From Cordilura impudica (taxonomy: Eukaryota; Arthropoda; Insecta; Diptera; Scathophagidae): 64,000 nt of DNA. A model generated the notes under the pieces. That model was not told the origin of the DNA. It worked only from the letters and a program-made list of their open reading frames with translations, and searched no databases. The stretch spans positions 109,185,764-109,249,763 of the forward strand of contig OY821519.1 of assembly GCA_963682025.1 (NCBI GenBank), in the 5' to 3' direction. Position numbers and translations under genes: made by a program. This document shows, one piece after another, positions 1 to 11,652 of the stretch. The stretch's first letter is position 1, and each line of letters opens with the position of its first letter.

Positions 1-110
1 TTGCACGAGTCCATCAGACATTAATGTGAGTATTCGAATAAAAATTGGGCCGGATGGGATTAGTGGGCGTGACACCTCCTATAAAAAAAAAAATATGAAT
101 TATACGAAAT
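1..110 (+). repeat. partial module of Helitron-like family F
   Basis: This stretch matches one internal module of the family F repeat at 696-1151. It shows the trail 'catcagacattaatgtgag', then a 'gggccggatgggattagtgggcgtg' type segment and a run of A. The left part lies outside the window. No coding content is seen. Confidence 0.4.
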
Positions 111-400
111 CGACAGTCTTTTGACAAGTACATTAGTTATCAATGTCATTTGTCGTGGAAAATATATCACCAAAATCAAAAATCGCCAAAACCGAAATTC
201 GTGCAAAATAAAAATCGCCCAAAAAAATCTTCCAAATCAAAAATGGGCAAAATCAAAAATCGCTAAAAAGAAAAATTGCCAAATGATATTCTAAGTTCAA
301 GGCCAATAGTTAAGTGTTGCCAGATCTAATTTCGATAATCCATCTTCTTCTCATGGACAGCTACATGTACCTTGCTCCAAGGTAGGAACGCCGAAAAATC
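111..400. other. A-rich low-complexity stretch, no gene
   Basis: Positions about 170-290 consist of degenerate repeats of 'aaaatcgccaaaa' type units. No open frame, splice signal or known element was recognised here. Confidence 0.3.
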
Positions 401-461
401 TGATAATTGTTGTACCGAATGAAAAAACAAAAACTATGTGAGTCCGATCACAGGGGACTGT

Positions 462-644
462 GATGTGTAAACATCTATGTATAGCAAGCAACTGCTATGG
501 TTGTTATAATTGATTGTTGAAGTTGTTTGCTATACATTCATGGCGCTTTTTGTTGGTTGTTGAATCAGCTAAATAAATTTAAGTCATAATCTTTGCACCA
601 ATACACTTACATATAACCCCTGAGCGCATAGATGTTTACACCTC
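462..644. mobile_element. short inverted-repeat MITE, family H
   Basis: The ends are a perfect 15-bp inverted repeat, GTGTAAACATCTATG at 465-479 and its complement at 627-641. The interior is short and non-coding. The flank at 435-461 (gtgagtccgatcacag) recurs next to the family H copies at 43929-44312 and 52753-53072, so these are related. The superfamily is not determined. Confidence 0.55.
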
Positions 645-695
645 AAAAACATTGTATATCAGCAAGCACTGAAATAAAAAAATCTATACCAATAA

Positions 696-1151
696 TCTAT
701 ACTAACGTAGTAAAGAGGTAATGTGTGTTTGTTTGTTTGTTTGTTTGTATGAGGTAATCTCCGTAACTATCTACTCATCTGATCTTCCTGAAATTTTCAC
801 AGAATCTTACTGCGGATATTGGAAGTGCTACAGGTGGTAATTTTTTAAAAATATTTTTAGTGGGCGTGGCAGTTCCCATACAAGGTAAATTTTTACTATC
901 ATATATAGTAAGTACTATGATAGAGAAAGCTTCGCAAATTTGTCTCAGGTCATCTATTATTAACGTGAGTAGTCAGACAATAAAATGGGCGGGATTGGAC
1001 AAATGCGCGTGGCATCCCCACACAAACTTACTATTAAATGTGATATATCTGAATTACTGTAATAGTGAGAGCCTTGGTACTTTGCGTGGGCCCTTTCATA
1101 ACGATTCGGGGGAGGTGAAGGGAGTAGCGAAGCACACCGGGTTACATCTAG
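696..1151 (+). mobile_element. non-autonomous Helitron-like element, family F
   Basis: It begins TCTATACTAACG after an A (695) and ends CATCTAG before a T (1152). This is the TC...CTAG form inserted between A and T that is typical of Helitrons, with no target duplication. After the start comes a (GTTT)n tract at 727-748, then modules of about 165 bp containing 'gtgggcgtggca' and 'ggtcatctattattaacgtgag'. A second copy lies at 18938-19532. The 98-codon open frame inside (860-1156) follows the repeat and is not considered a gene. There is no Rep/helicase coding. Confidence 0.55.
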
Positions 1152-2413
1152 TATGAAATAAAACTGAAAACAAAGTGAATTGAAAGCACGTAATAATTGT
1201 TTTTAAAATATTGTAATTGTTTCTTAAATTTTGTTGTATATTTATTCACAAAACATTGTGACTGCGGATTAGAATTTTTGAAAGTATTTTGTTCCTGTGC
1301 ATTGTCGTAAACGCCACGCTCTTTTCTATTTTCAAAATTTACCGATTAAGTCATCGAATTGAACTGAGGAGCATTCTAATAAGGAAGTCCTTTCTTTATG
1401 AAACACAAAATATAAAGAATTAAAAAAAAGCAACAACTAAAGTGTTCTTTTAAGTCCGTTTTAAGTAAGCAATGGTAAGTACGTGAATAAATGTCTTCAA
1501 CGTCACGCGAAATTTCGGTAAAAAAAAACAATTAAGTTAAGAAAAATTTAAGTTCAAAATCATTATTTCACAGGTTTTGACCCATTTATTTTGAGTTTTA
1601 GTGCATTTGAAATATAAACTTCTTAAAAAAACTAAAACGTAGCAAATTTCTTGAACGCCACTTTGAAGATTTTGTATTTTTCTTCCAACTACTTAAGAGT
1701 AAACCTACAAAATTAACGGTCGCTAAAAGATATCGAAGGCATAGAGAAAAAATAAAGATCGATCAGGAACATAACGAAGTATATAAAAGTTAGGAAAAAG
1801 CTTAGATTTTTATTTTTACTTAGTAATACAACTTTTAATGGAAATGCGGGTACGAGCTAAAGATAGGGAATATATTCGTGCTAAAATCGAGTCTAAAAGA
1901 AAAGAGGAATTTCAAAGTGTTAATAGCACAAGTAGTATAGCAACTCCAGCATATTACACCCCTGAAATTATTTTTCTGGTTTCATCAAAACTTTCAAGTA
2001 ATGAAAGACAAATGTTACCGAGATCAACCGGACTAAACCAAATCATTTTTGCTAAAACCCGAAAAAATAGGTAAACAGCTGTGCTTGCATTGCACACACG
2101 AACAGTGATTTAAACGGTTTGAAACTATTTTAACAAGAAGCTATTTGTGAAAGAAGTGCTGCACGTCTACTGAAATAAGTTGTGTGCAATTGTGAATCAG
2201 CTTTATGAGCTTGGGCTGCAAATGTGCAAATAGTTTCAATGGCCGATTGTAACCGAAGAAAAGATTGAATAAAATGAGTGCCTACCAGGATAAATTCCAC
2301 ATAAAAGTAATGAAGAAGACAAAAAAATGACAACGTTAGCTGAGCTGATCCAATATTGGATTATGTAAAAGATTCTTCTCCTAAAATAACGGTGGTTCAA
2401 ATTTTTTTGATGG
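1152..2413. other. AT-rich stretch, nothing convincing
   Basis: One 78-codon frame opens at 1838 and closes at 2074 on the plus strand. It has no recognisable domain and no matching splice context. The remainder has many stops in all frames. It may be transposon-derived (it lies upstream of the Transib pseudogene), but I cannot support that. Confidence 0.3.
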
Positions 2414-2478
2414 TTATATTTTATACGAGCTTACTGGTCCTCAGGCCCTCAGGACCGGTAAGCTCGTATAAAATATAA
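2414..2478. repeat. 28-bp stem hairpin
   Basis: The left arm at 2414-2441 and the right arm at 2451-2478 are inverted copies with one mismatch, separated by 9 bases. The core of the arms is 'tacgagctta'. This could be a MITE remnant or a template-switch product. Confidence 0.7.
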
Positions 2479-2835
2479 TCTTAATTTGGTCTCTGGTCAT
2501 CAAAAATTCATAATTAATTTTTTCTATTTTTGTAATTGAATTTTTGAGTAAAATTTTAAATGCGCAACATTTCATTTTTTTGAAAAGTCGAAAGGGTGCA
2601 GCCAATGATTTGGGGGCTGCCATTAAGCGAACAGCACACGTTCTTGTGGTTCAATGAGAAAACATAGCAGATGCAGAAAATTTTATTACCCGCTTTTAGG
2701 CAAAATTAATGTGGAATTATTTTATGTAGCTCCAAAACAAATTTTCTATATGAATAAAATATTTCCCAAAAATGTGAAAACCGTTCATGGCACAAGAGGT
2801 ATTCACCAAATAATAACAAGATCCAAGATCGAAAA

Positions 2836-2962
2836 TAGCTACTCCATCTAGCGCTGTCTTCAATTTTTTTCCAATATTTCTCTTACATTGCAAAAATTAT
2901 TATCTTTCTTTCATTAGAAAAATATATACATGATCTTAAACCGAACAATAAATGACTAATTA
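2836..2962 (+). repeat. direct repeat, copy 1 of 2 (127 bp)
   Basis: It starts 'tagctactccatctagcg' and ends 'aaatgactaatta'. It is nearly identical to 3315-3442, with a handful of substitutions or indels. The spacing is 479 bp and the intervening sequence is unrelated. It could be terminal repeats of a small element or a local duplication. Confidence 0.8.
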
Positions 2963-3314
2963 TTCCAATACAGATCAACAATACATAACAATAACATACA
3001 ACACATGAGGTACAATGCATTTGTGTAATCTGTTAAGATTTCACATGCCATTACAGTTCCATCTAGAGGACAATGGCAAAAACAAAGAGCTGTTCACATT
3101 ACAAGACTTGTAATGGATCTGGCTATGTTAATGTAGAGAAAAGAAAGCTAAAAATTGGAAAAGCTCAGCTTGTTCGTACAAACTCTCGTATATAAAAAGA
3201 AAAACATTTCTCATGTTCTTTTCTTTCAAATTTTGAGTTAAATAGTTGATTAAACATGAGTTGAAGTAATAGGCAGAAGGATGCTGAAGATGAACAAGTC
3301 GCTTTGTTCGAAAG

Positions 3315-3442
3315 TAGCTACTCCATCTAGCGCTGTCTTCAATTTTTTTTCCAATATTTCTCTTACATTACAAAAATTATTATCTTTCTTTCATTAGAAA
3401 AATATATGCATGATCTTAAACCGAACAATAAATGACTAATTA
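3315..3442 (+). repeat. direct repeat, copy 2 of 2 (128 bp)
   Basis: This is the second copy of the unit at 2836-2962, one base longer in a T run. No open frame is shared between the two copies. Confidence 0.8.
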
Positions 3443-3860
3443 GATCCATAAACTTTATACGAAAGTCGAGTACGTAGGCTTCAGACAAATGATTTCTCAT
3501 AAAATGATATACAGCGACGTCTACACTGATTTTGATTAAAAGCATCTCCAATGGAGTATACCCATACTTGTTATTTCTACTGGTACTACTACCAAGGTTC
3601 AGAAAATACACATATGAAACACACAATGTTCTGTTCAAAAGCAGCCAACACATATCTTTATTTTCATATCAATTATGTGCGTTTCTAAATTTTCTACGGT
3701 GCCCAACACAACCATGACTGTGTTCGTTTTAATATTTCGTTATTTACACGAACATTTTTGTATCACATACTTTTTGTTTCAATCACACATAAAGCACACA
3801 TTTTTGAGTGTTGCTTTATTTGAAGTTCATGTTCTGGTACGTGTACTGAAAAAAAAAACA

Positions 3861-4003
3861 CAGAACATGTACAATAAACAGGTTCGAGTTCAGTTATATT
3901 TTAAGTCGTGTTGTGGCTCGTGTAGTGAGAAAAAACAGAACATGTACAATAAACAGGTTCGAGTTCAGTTATATTTTAAACACGACTTAAAATATAACTG
4001 AAC
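3861..4003. repeat. 75-bp tandem duplication ending in a perfect hairpin
   Basis: A 44-bp unit (starting cagaacatgtacaataaac) occurs at 3861-3904 and again, identically, at 3936-3979. The second copy runs directly into a perfect 17-bp stem, 3963-3979 against 3987-4003, with a 7-base loop. The right arm also pairs over 23 bp with the first copy (3889-3911). Confidence 0.8.
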
Positions 4004-4149
4004 ACGAAATCGTGTGAGGAGTGCTGTGATCGCGCCAACCGTACAAAGGAGATGAAGTACGTGCTATATTTCCTCAAGAAGTGATTGATTTTTCTTCTAC
4101 TATTTCAATAATCGCGCAAAAAATTTGTACAAAAAAACATTGGCTATGT

Positions 4150-5536
4150 TTACAAAGCTTGAACTTACAAAAGAAAAATACGAATATCTAACGCATTGGT
4201 TATAAAGTGAAGGGTATGACATTCTTGTACCATACAAAACATTTACGAAAGAAAAAACTAACAGTTACCCGCAAGGATTTGCTATCGCTGAAAGTTCAGG
4301 TAGTGTACCTCTGCAAAATCTATTGGACCATACTGCTAAAAGAATCCTAGAGAATCAGTAGAAGAGATAAACGAAATTGAAAGCGGAAATCTAACAATGT
4401 ACTGTAAATGGGGTTGTGATGGGTCATCTGGACAAAGTGAGTATCAACGGAGATTTTCAGAGGATACAATATCCGACTCTCATTTATATGTATATGACAT
4501 CATTTGTACCAAAATTATCATTCAGTGAGGACATAAATAAATCAGTATGGAATAACAATAAAGCTTCTTCAACGCGGTAGTGTAGAACATTACAGATTGC
4601 ATATGTCAAAGAGACATAAAGAAAATAGAAGGGTCGATGAGGAAATAACGCAACTAAGAATATCTGAGTTGACAATAAGTAATCGTAACTTTAAAGTAAA
4701 ACATGAATTATATTATACAATGATTGACGTAAAGACAGCACAGTCAGTAACAGAAACACCAGCAGCATCTTCTTGTTTTATTTGTGAAGCCACAACCTCG
4801 AAAATGAATAAAATCGAAGAAGTTAAAGCTAGGCCCGTAAATAAAGAAGCACTGAAATTTGGTATGTCACCACTTCATGCACGTATTAAGCTGATGAAGT
4901 GTCTTTTGCATATAGCTTATAATATTGAATTTAAACGTGGGATAATCGACTCAAATACTAGTCCAATAAAGGAAGCCCGAAAGGAATTGATAAAACGTGA
5001 ACTTAAAGAGAAAATTGGTATACATGTTGATACTGTCAAGCAATGTTCTGGTACGACAAATTCAGGAAATGCGTCACGAAGATTCTTTGCTAATCCAACT
5101 ACAATTTCTGGAATCTTGGGTCTAGACGAAGACATAGTTAAGAGGTTTTCAATTATTCTCGAAGCTATTACCATCAGCGAGGCAGTGGATCCAAAAAAAT
5201 TTGGTGATTTTCGTCTGGAGACGGGAAAAAGGTTTGTTTCACTGTACGAGTGGTACAATATGCCACCTACACTCCACAAAATTCTTATTCACGGAAAAGA
5301 TATAATGGAAAACTGTATTTTTTCTGTAGCCTTACTATCCGAAGAGACTCAAGAAAGAAGACTATAAAAAATATCGGCTCAGACACTTCAGGAAATGTAG
5401 TCGAATTGCCACGAACGAAGATATTATGCACCGAATGATGGTAACATCAGACCCGATGATATCACACTTAACTCCTTCGTTTAGCAAGAAAAAGTTAAGT
5501 GATATAAGTAATGAAGTTAAGGCTCTTTTAGAATAA
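4150..5536 (+). pseudogene. Transib (RAG1-like) transposase, degraded
   Basis: This is the remnant of a DDE transposase of the Transib superfamily, the relatives of the RAG1 recombinase core. The region around CDGSSGQ (Asp codon 4418-4420) corresponds to the first catalytic Asp. The TMID stretch (Asp codon 4726-4728) fits the second. A CFIC zinc pair follows. The HKILIH motif (His codons 5275 and 5290) matches the H-x4-H zinc site of RAG1, and LSEETQE carries the candidate catalytic Glu (5341-5355). The longest open stretch is 4597-5367. A frameshift near 5360 moves the C-terminus (DYKKYRLRHF...TSDPMISHL) to another frame, which ends at 5536. Stops upstream break the N-terminal half. The superfamily call rests on motif order and spacing, not on a search. 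No TIRs were found around this copy, so it is a pseudogene. Confidence 0.8.
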
Positions 5537-5689
5537 TAATAATAATAGAATTATAATATATTTTCGTACAACTTAAGTTTGTCCTTAACATATTTATAAC
5601 ATACAAATTTTTTTTTCATATCAATTATTTTATGTTCTACTTACATAAATAAAACTACGCCAGTCATTAAACAACTATATTTTTTCAAA

Positions 5690-6070
5690 AACCTTTTTTT
5701 CGTAACCTCCATACAAAAATCCCCAGTATGCCACGCCCATAGCTACAATCACGCCGATTTTTGGTCGACTAGTCACATTAATAACTCATGAACTTGGAAA
5801 AAATTCCAAGATTTTCTCTATTATAGTACTCCATATACATATATGACATTTTGTATATGGGGTACCACGCCCACTGATCTGATCCCGCAATTTTTTCCCG
5901 AGTACTAACGTTGATAACTTATGAACTCACACAAAGTCCCACGGCTTTCATTGTTATACTACTCCAGTTATACGATACGAAATATATACTTTGTATGGTG
6001 GGTGCCACGCCCATTGGTCCGATCCCGCCCATTTTTCCGCGACTCTTCAAATTAGTTTAATATGTACATG
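5690..6070 (-). repeat. reverse-oriented modules of Helitron-like family F
   Basis: Three successive segments contain 'ccacgcccat', then 'gatcccgc' and then 'aacttatgaactcac'. These are reverse complements of the family F module 'gtgggcgtgg ... cgggat'. The copy is diverged and its ends are not identified. Confidence 0.5.
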
Positions 6071-6153
6071 TACATAGTTTCAGTCATTAAACTATTATAT
6101 TTTCTGAAAAAAACCTTTTTTCCTCACATCCGTACAAAATCCCCACTGTGCGT

Positions 6154-6930
6154 TGTGGTATAGGGTATAACCATTTTTATACCCTATACCACTATGTGGT
6201 TTGGGTCTACTGACTTTGTGCTGCTGTTTGTAACTACCAAAAATATTTGACCTAGATCCACCTTTTATTATACCGATCGAATCAGAATCACTAGCTGATT
6301 CGATTTAACGATGTCCGTCCGTCCGTCCGTCCGTCTGTGTGTCCATGTAAAGCTTGTAATCAAACTGCAGGTCGCAAATATGAACATACTTCGATGAAAT
6401 TTGGTACATAAGCTTTTATCGGCCACATGATGGACGCTATTGAAATTGGTGAGAATCGGTCCATGTTCAGACCTAGCCCCCATACAAATGACCCCTATGA
6501 AATCAACATAAATTGCCATAAGATCCAAATTATCATATTTATTACATCCATTAATCAGTAGTCCAAAAATGATCCCTATTGGACAACTATTAGTCATAGG
6601 CCTCATATAGAGCTGCTTACCGATATTAACTTAAACCTATCAAAAAACAAAAATATTGCACTGATTCTTCTCAAATTTTGTTTGTATATATTTTTTGCAA
6701 AATACAAGAGACTTTACCAAACATGGCCAGGATCGGTTCATTTTTGCGCCTAGTCCCCATATAGATATAGCATCCGATATGAACTTTTTCATATCTGCAG
6801 CCACTCAAATTTGGTTTGTGCTTATTTTCTATATCCACTTAGTTGGGTCTAAGAGATAGGATCTCTAAACGCATGGTATAAGGTATCGTATAGTCGGTCT
6901 GGACCGACTATAATTTTCTTACTTATTTTT
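6154..6930 (+). mobile_element. mini-me-like family A copy, plus orientation
   Basis: The main copy begins near 6175 with 'ttttataccctataccac', passes the (GTCC)n tract at about 6311-6334 and ends at 'attttcttacttattt'. Just upstream, 6154-6170 is an inverted scrap of the same end (gtggtatagggtataa), which gives a short inverted junction. Confidence 0.85.
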
Positions 6931-7669
6931 AATAGCAGAATGAATGATTTTTAAAATAAATAACAATCGACGAATACTTTATCTCTTCACTGTACCTTAC
7001 TTGAATCTACCATGAAATAAAATTGCAGAAATGACACTTACATAATTTCAAAAAGACAAAATGAAAATTTCAATGTTTGTTAAGTAACGGGTCTAGCCAG
7101 TAAAGAAAAGATAAAGCAAAACCAAGATTTCTAGCAATAGATCAATAATTGTTTAGACTAGCTTAGCAAACAAACTAAAATATTGTGTGATCAATTTTGA
7201 AAAAATATTGGTATAATTTTGTGTCACGTATAAAACTATTATTAGTACATTTGAAAATCGTCTGTTAAAAATTGTTTTGTGGGGGATGTAATCCAAAAAC
7301 ATTTTTTGACAAAATTTTTGGACATTGTTTTGAGATGTGCTCAGCCAAACCCACAACTTTGGTTATTGCTCAAAATCACTGCAGTGCGGTGCTATTTCTG
7401 GAGCTTAAACTTTTACTTTTTTTCGTTGATACTTATGTGGACAATACAACAATTTACTATACCTATGCTCGATAAAAAAAAAATATCAAACGATTGAATT
7501 TCTACTAATTTTAGACAAATGTTTAGCAACGCTTTTATGTATGCATGACGTAAATAGTAAATAATATTATCAGATCATATTCCATAAGATAAATTAATAT
7601 AGATGGAACAATGAATGATCAAATCAAAAGCAAAATTCGTAATACTGAAGACAATGACCAATGACTTAC
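6931..7669. other. intron sequence, nothing recognised
   Basis: Overlapping short frames on both strands (around 7150-7500) have no family resemblance. The interval ends at the exon border at 7670. It is presumed to be intron downstream of the last exon in the window. Confidence 0.4.
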
Positions 7670-8605
7670 CTCATTAATTTCATCTTCAAGAGCACGTTGG
7701 CGTGTTAATTCGCGTAAATGTTCGCGACGTTGTTCGGTTAGTTGTTCCAAACGTTTGGCGGCACGATCAATTTCATTGAATAGTAATGTTACCTTCTGTA
7801 GTCTAATTGCAACATCAGTGTTGTTGCTATTACTAACTATGCTCGAACATGGAACATTATTATTATTGTTGCTGCTGCTGCTGCTGCTGCTGATGCTGGA
7901 ATAATTGGCGCTTACACGACTAGCTGTGGCTGAAGTTTGTGAGTTGGTTGAATAAATGGATGACTTAATGATGGGATTTGCTGTGGTTATTTGGGATTGT
8001 ACTGCTGTTGTTGTCGATAATGACGCTGATGATGTTAATGATTTGGTTGGTGTTGTTGCTATTGTTGAAAAATTGTGACTAATCTGACTGTTGTTTTGGT
8101 GGCTTTGGTAATTAAAGCTATAACTGCTACTACCGCTACCCATGATCTTGTTACGATTTAATATACTACTGCTGCTGTAGTAGCTGCTGCCGCTGAAATT
8201 TGGTGTTGTGGTCTTTAGACTTCTGAAACTATTATTACTGTTTTGGTTGATACTTTTCGCTAAATCCTGTAGACGTGCCATATTTGCTGTGCTAGTTTTG
8301 CGCAAGTTATGCAATTCAGAATCCATAAGAGCACGACTTAATGCTCTATGTTGAGCATATAATTGTCGCCTGGTTGGCAAACCTTGTAGGTCAGCATAGC
8401 GTATGTCATTCAATGCTGCCACCAAACGTTGTGCTGCACCCGTACATTGATTGTAGAATGGTTCATATTGCATGAAAAATTCCCGCCACTTTCGTGCGTC
8501 ATGATGATGTAAACCGCCCAGCCGTCCACTTGGCGTCTGAGATGGTGCAACACTTGTCGTGACTTCATCGATGCTTATGCATTTGATCGTATATGTTGCC
8601 AGTTG
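7670..8605 (-). CDS. puratrophin-1-like RhoGEF, spectrin-like exon (partial gene)
   Basis: This 936-bp exon encodes 312 residues, from QLATYTIKC to EDEINE. On the minus strand the acceptor reads TTTGCAG before CAACTGG (8605) and the donor is GAG|GTAAGT (7670). Both borders are phase 0. The first part (KWREFFMQYEPF...AAQRLVAALNDIR...GLPTRRQL) and the last part (LFNEIDRAAKRLEQL...RQRALEDEINE) are charged helices of the spectrin-repeat type found after the SEC14 module in puratrophin/PLEKHG4 and Trio-like GEFs. Between them lies a loop of about 140 residues rich in Ser, Asn and Thr, including a polySer run from CTG/CTA repeats (about 7868-7893). The catalytic DH-PH part would lie beyond the window. 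The exon call is strong; the family name is an inference from motif style. Confidence 0.8.
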
Positions 8606-8839
8606 CTGCAAATATATCAAATTGGAAAATTTAATTGGCAATTGATTTCTTACTTTGGTATTAACTATTTGGTAAACCACTTAAATATGTCTTTGATTGC
8701 AGGTTAATTAAGTTTTATGGGCGTTTAGCGTTAGGTAAAGGAGACGTAAATAGAATTTAACTGCCTAAATAAAATTTAAAAGTTTGCATTTTTATTAAAT
8801 GAATACAATTTTCAAGTGTAGTTTGAAGCTTAAATGTGT

Positions 8840-9032
8840 TTTATGTATGTGTTAGTAGCAACTATAAATGAATATTATTCCAAGAAAATGTATCAGATGG
8901 TGCACATCTGTAAAAATAGTGTACATCTTCAAAGAAATAACTTTGAAATGGTATATTTTTTGTCAAAATCGGTTGATGACTAAAGGCGTAGAAGAGGTCA
9001 TTAGAAATCGCCTTGTCTATTAATATTATAGA
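8840..9032 (-). mobile_element. truncated Helitron-like family B copy
   Basis: Its right edge reads 'tctattaatattataGA' followed by T (9033), the reverse complement of the A|TCTATAATATTAATAG start of family B. The interior 'tatgtatgtgttagtagcaact' block also matches the full copy at 61417-61793. The CTAG end is missing or too diverged. Confidence 0.55.
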
Positions 9033-9044
9033 TATGCCCTTACC

Positions 9045-9730
9045 ATTCTACGTTTATGTAGATTATGTAATTCAATAATCACAAAAGAATATTGGGATAG
9101 TACATGGGTATACCAAAATTCGGTTGGCAACAAATTCGTTTGCAAGAACGAATCCGTATTCTGCATGTATATTAAAATTTAAAAGGAATGCCAGTGGGTT
9201 CTCTAACCTCTTCCGTTAAAGCTGATATTATCATGGAAAAGTTATTAGACATATCAATTGTTGAAATTAACATAAAGCTGGGACTTTGACCAAATATTTA
9301 GATGACATGTTTGCCATTGTGAGCAAAGTTGCTATAAATGACACAATAAGAACTCTTAACTCATTCAATTGACAATTGCAATTTGCAATGGAGGTAGGAC
9401 AATAGTCTACCATATTTATATGCTATTACAATAGGACGAAGGAATTAGCTCAAACTTAACTGCTATCTAAAACCGATAGCTTCTGGACTAATGACCAATT
9501 TTTACTCAAAACATCCTAAACACATTATAATGAACACTGATAAAATTTTAAAGCACCGTGCTCTTAACATAAATGACAAGTGTGTATATCCTATATCACA
9601 GATTTTTCGGAAATGCTACAAAACTTAAACTTATTTGACAAAGAGAAATGTCATTTAGGATTTAAGACAAACAATATATTAAACAAATTGTTCGATAAGA
9701 TAAAATTCGTATCTAGAAAATTATGAAAAA
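9045..9730 (+). pseudogene. Penelope-like retroelement, reverse transcriptase remnant
   Basis: Translated pieces in shifting frames give NKFVCKNESVF, then GMPVGSLTSSVKADI (the G-x-P-x-G-S box), LTKYVDDMFAIVSK-like (the YVDD catalytic box, from 'gatgacatgtttgcc' near 9302) and NFYSKHPKHIIMNTDKIL. This order (GMPMGSP, YVDD, SKHP) is typical of Penelope-like RTs rather than LINE or LTR RTs. Multiple frameshifts break it. A downstream GIY-YIG part was not recognised before the next repeat begins. Confidence 0.65.
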
Positions 9731-9743
9731 TCAATTGCCATAA

Positions 9744-10508
9744 AAACAAGTAAGAAAATTATAGTAAAGTAAGAAAATTATCTCATAGGCCCAACTAACT
9801 GGACATAGAAAATCAGCATAAACCAAATTTGAGTGGGATTTTTATAAATTTTTTTGGCTGCAGATATGAAAAAGTTCATATCGGATGCTATATCTATATG
9901 GGGACTAGGCCCAAAAATGGACCGATCCTGACTATGTTTGGTAAAGTCTCTTGTATTTTGCAAAAATATATACACCCAAAATTTGAGAAGAATCAGTGCA
10001 ATATTTTTGTTTTTTGATAGATTTAAGTGAATATCGGGAAGCAGCTCTATATGGGGCTTATGACTAAGAGTTGTCCCATAGGGATCATTTTTGGACTACT
10101 CATTAATGAATGTAATAAACGCATACAAACCCAATTTGAGTAAGATCTATATGACAATTTGGATCTTATAGCAACTTATGTCGATTTCATAGGGGTCATT
10201 TGTATGCGGGCTAGGTCTGAACTTTGGCCGATTCTCACCAATTTCAATAGCGTTCATCCGATGAAAGCTTATATATCAAATTTCATCAGTATATATTCAT
10301 ATTTGCGACCTGAAGTTTGATTACAAGGTTTACACGGACACACAGACGGATGGACGGACGGACCGACATCGTTAAATCGAATCAGTTAGTGATTCTGATT
10401 CGATCGGTATAATAAAAGATGGGTTTAAATCAAATATTTTTGGTAGTTACAAACAGCAGCACAAAGTCATTATAAACAAACCACATGGTGGTATAGGGTA
10501 TAAATAGT
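9744..10508 (-). mobile_element. mini-me-like family A copy, minus orientation
   Basis: It starts 'aaaacaagtaagaaaattatag' and ends 'ccacatggtggtatagggtata'. The first 20 bases are partly duplicated (gtaagaaaattat twice), replacing the usual 20-bp palindrome of the family. Confidence 0.85.
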
Positions 10509-10852
10509 GGATGTAACAGAGACGGGTACAATATATGCAATAAACTATATGTTGGGACTACAAAAACTACCAATATTGAAAAAAAAGAGCTGTTATGGCC
10601 CATTGTGCTTTGACGAAACATAGTTAAACCAAATTTTGATGGTGTAAATATTTTACAGAGAGAGAATTATTCATACTAAAAAGAGATTTAACTGCATACA
10701 AGACACGGAGAAATGGGCAGAAATTTACAGGCAAATAGTAAACAGACACAGACAATCATCATTTTTAGTTTAGTTGATAAAAAATAATAGAGGTGTTATG
10801 TGGGTTTTTTGTTTTTTGACAACAAATAAAAATGTAAATGTTTTCGTTGTAA
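10509..10852. other. intron sequence, nothing recognised
   Basis: An AT-rich interval between two family A copies. No open frame or repeat end was recognised. Confidence 0.3.
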
Positions 10853-11652
10853 TATTTATACCCTATACCACTATGTGGTTTGGGTATAATGACTTTGTGC
10901 TGCTGTTTGTAACTACCAAAAATATTTGACCTAGGCCCATCTTTTATAATACCGATCGAATCAGAATCACTATCTGATTCAATTTAACGATGTCCGTCCG
11001 TCCGTCCGTCTGTGTGTCCATGTAAACCTTTTAATCAAACTACAGGTCGCAAATATGCATATATTTTGATGAAATTTGGTATATAATCTTCTATCGTCCA
11101 TAGGATGAACGCTATTGAAATTGGTGAGAATCGGTCCATGTTCAGACCTAGCCCCATACAAATGACCCCTATGAAATCGACATAAATTGCCATAAGATCC
11201 AAATTGTCATATAGATCTTAGTCAAATTGGGTTTATATGCGTTTATTACATCCATTAATGAGTAGTCCAAAAATGATCCGTATGGGACAACTCTTAGTCA
11301 TAGGCCCCATATAGAGCTGCTTCCCGATCTTCAATTAAATCTATCAAAAAACAAAAATATTGCACTGATTCTTCTCAAATTTTGTTTGTATATATTTTTG
11401 TAAAATACAAGAGAATTTACGAAACATGGCCAAGATCGGTCTATTTTTGGGCCTAGTCCCCATATAGATATAGCGTCCGATATGAACTTTTTCATATCTG
11501 CAGCCAAAAATTAATAAAAAGCCCACTCAAATTTGGTTTATGCTTATTTTCTATATCCAGTTAGTTGGGTCTAAGAGATATGGTCTCTAAACGCATGGTA
11601 TAGGGTATCGTATAGTCGGTCTAAACCGACTATAATTTTCTTACTTATTTTA
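10853..11652 (+). mobile_element. mini-me-like family A copy, plus orientation (duplication unit 1)
   Basis: It starts 'aatatttataccctatacc' and ends 'ttttcttacttatttt'. The (GTCC)n tract lies at about 10991-11012. It has a close sister at 13337-14146. Confidence 0.85.

Noticed and set aside
4917..5279. 120-codon minus-strand frame
   Set aside because: Antisense of the Transib transposase pseudogene.
6268..6606. Open frames of 60-112 codons containing RTDGRTD/VRPSVRPS-like repeats, also at 13432, 17251, 22744, 45257, 51189 and 55148
   Set aside because: They are translations of the GTCC tract and body of mini-me-like family A copies, present in many copies and on either strand, with no start or splice context.
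7153..7497. Overlapping frames on both strands
   Set aside because: No family features, AT-rich composition, mutual overlap, no splice support.
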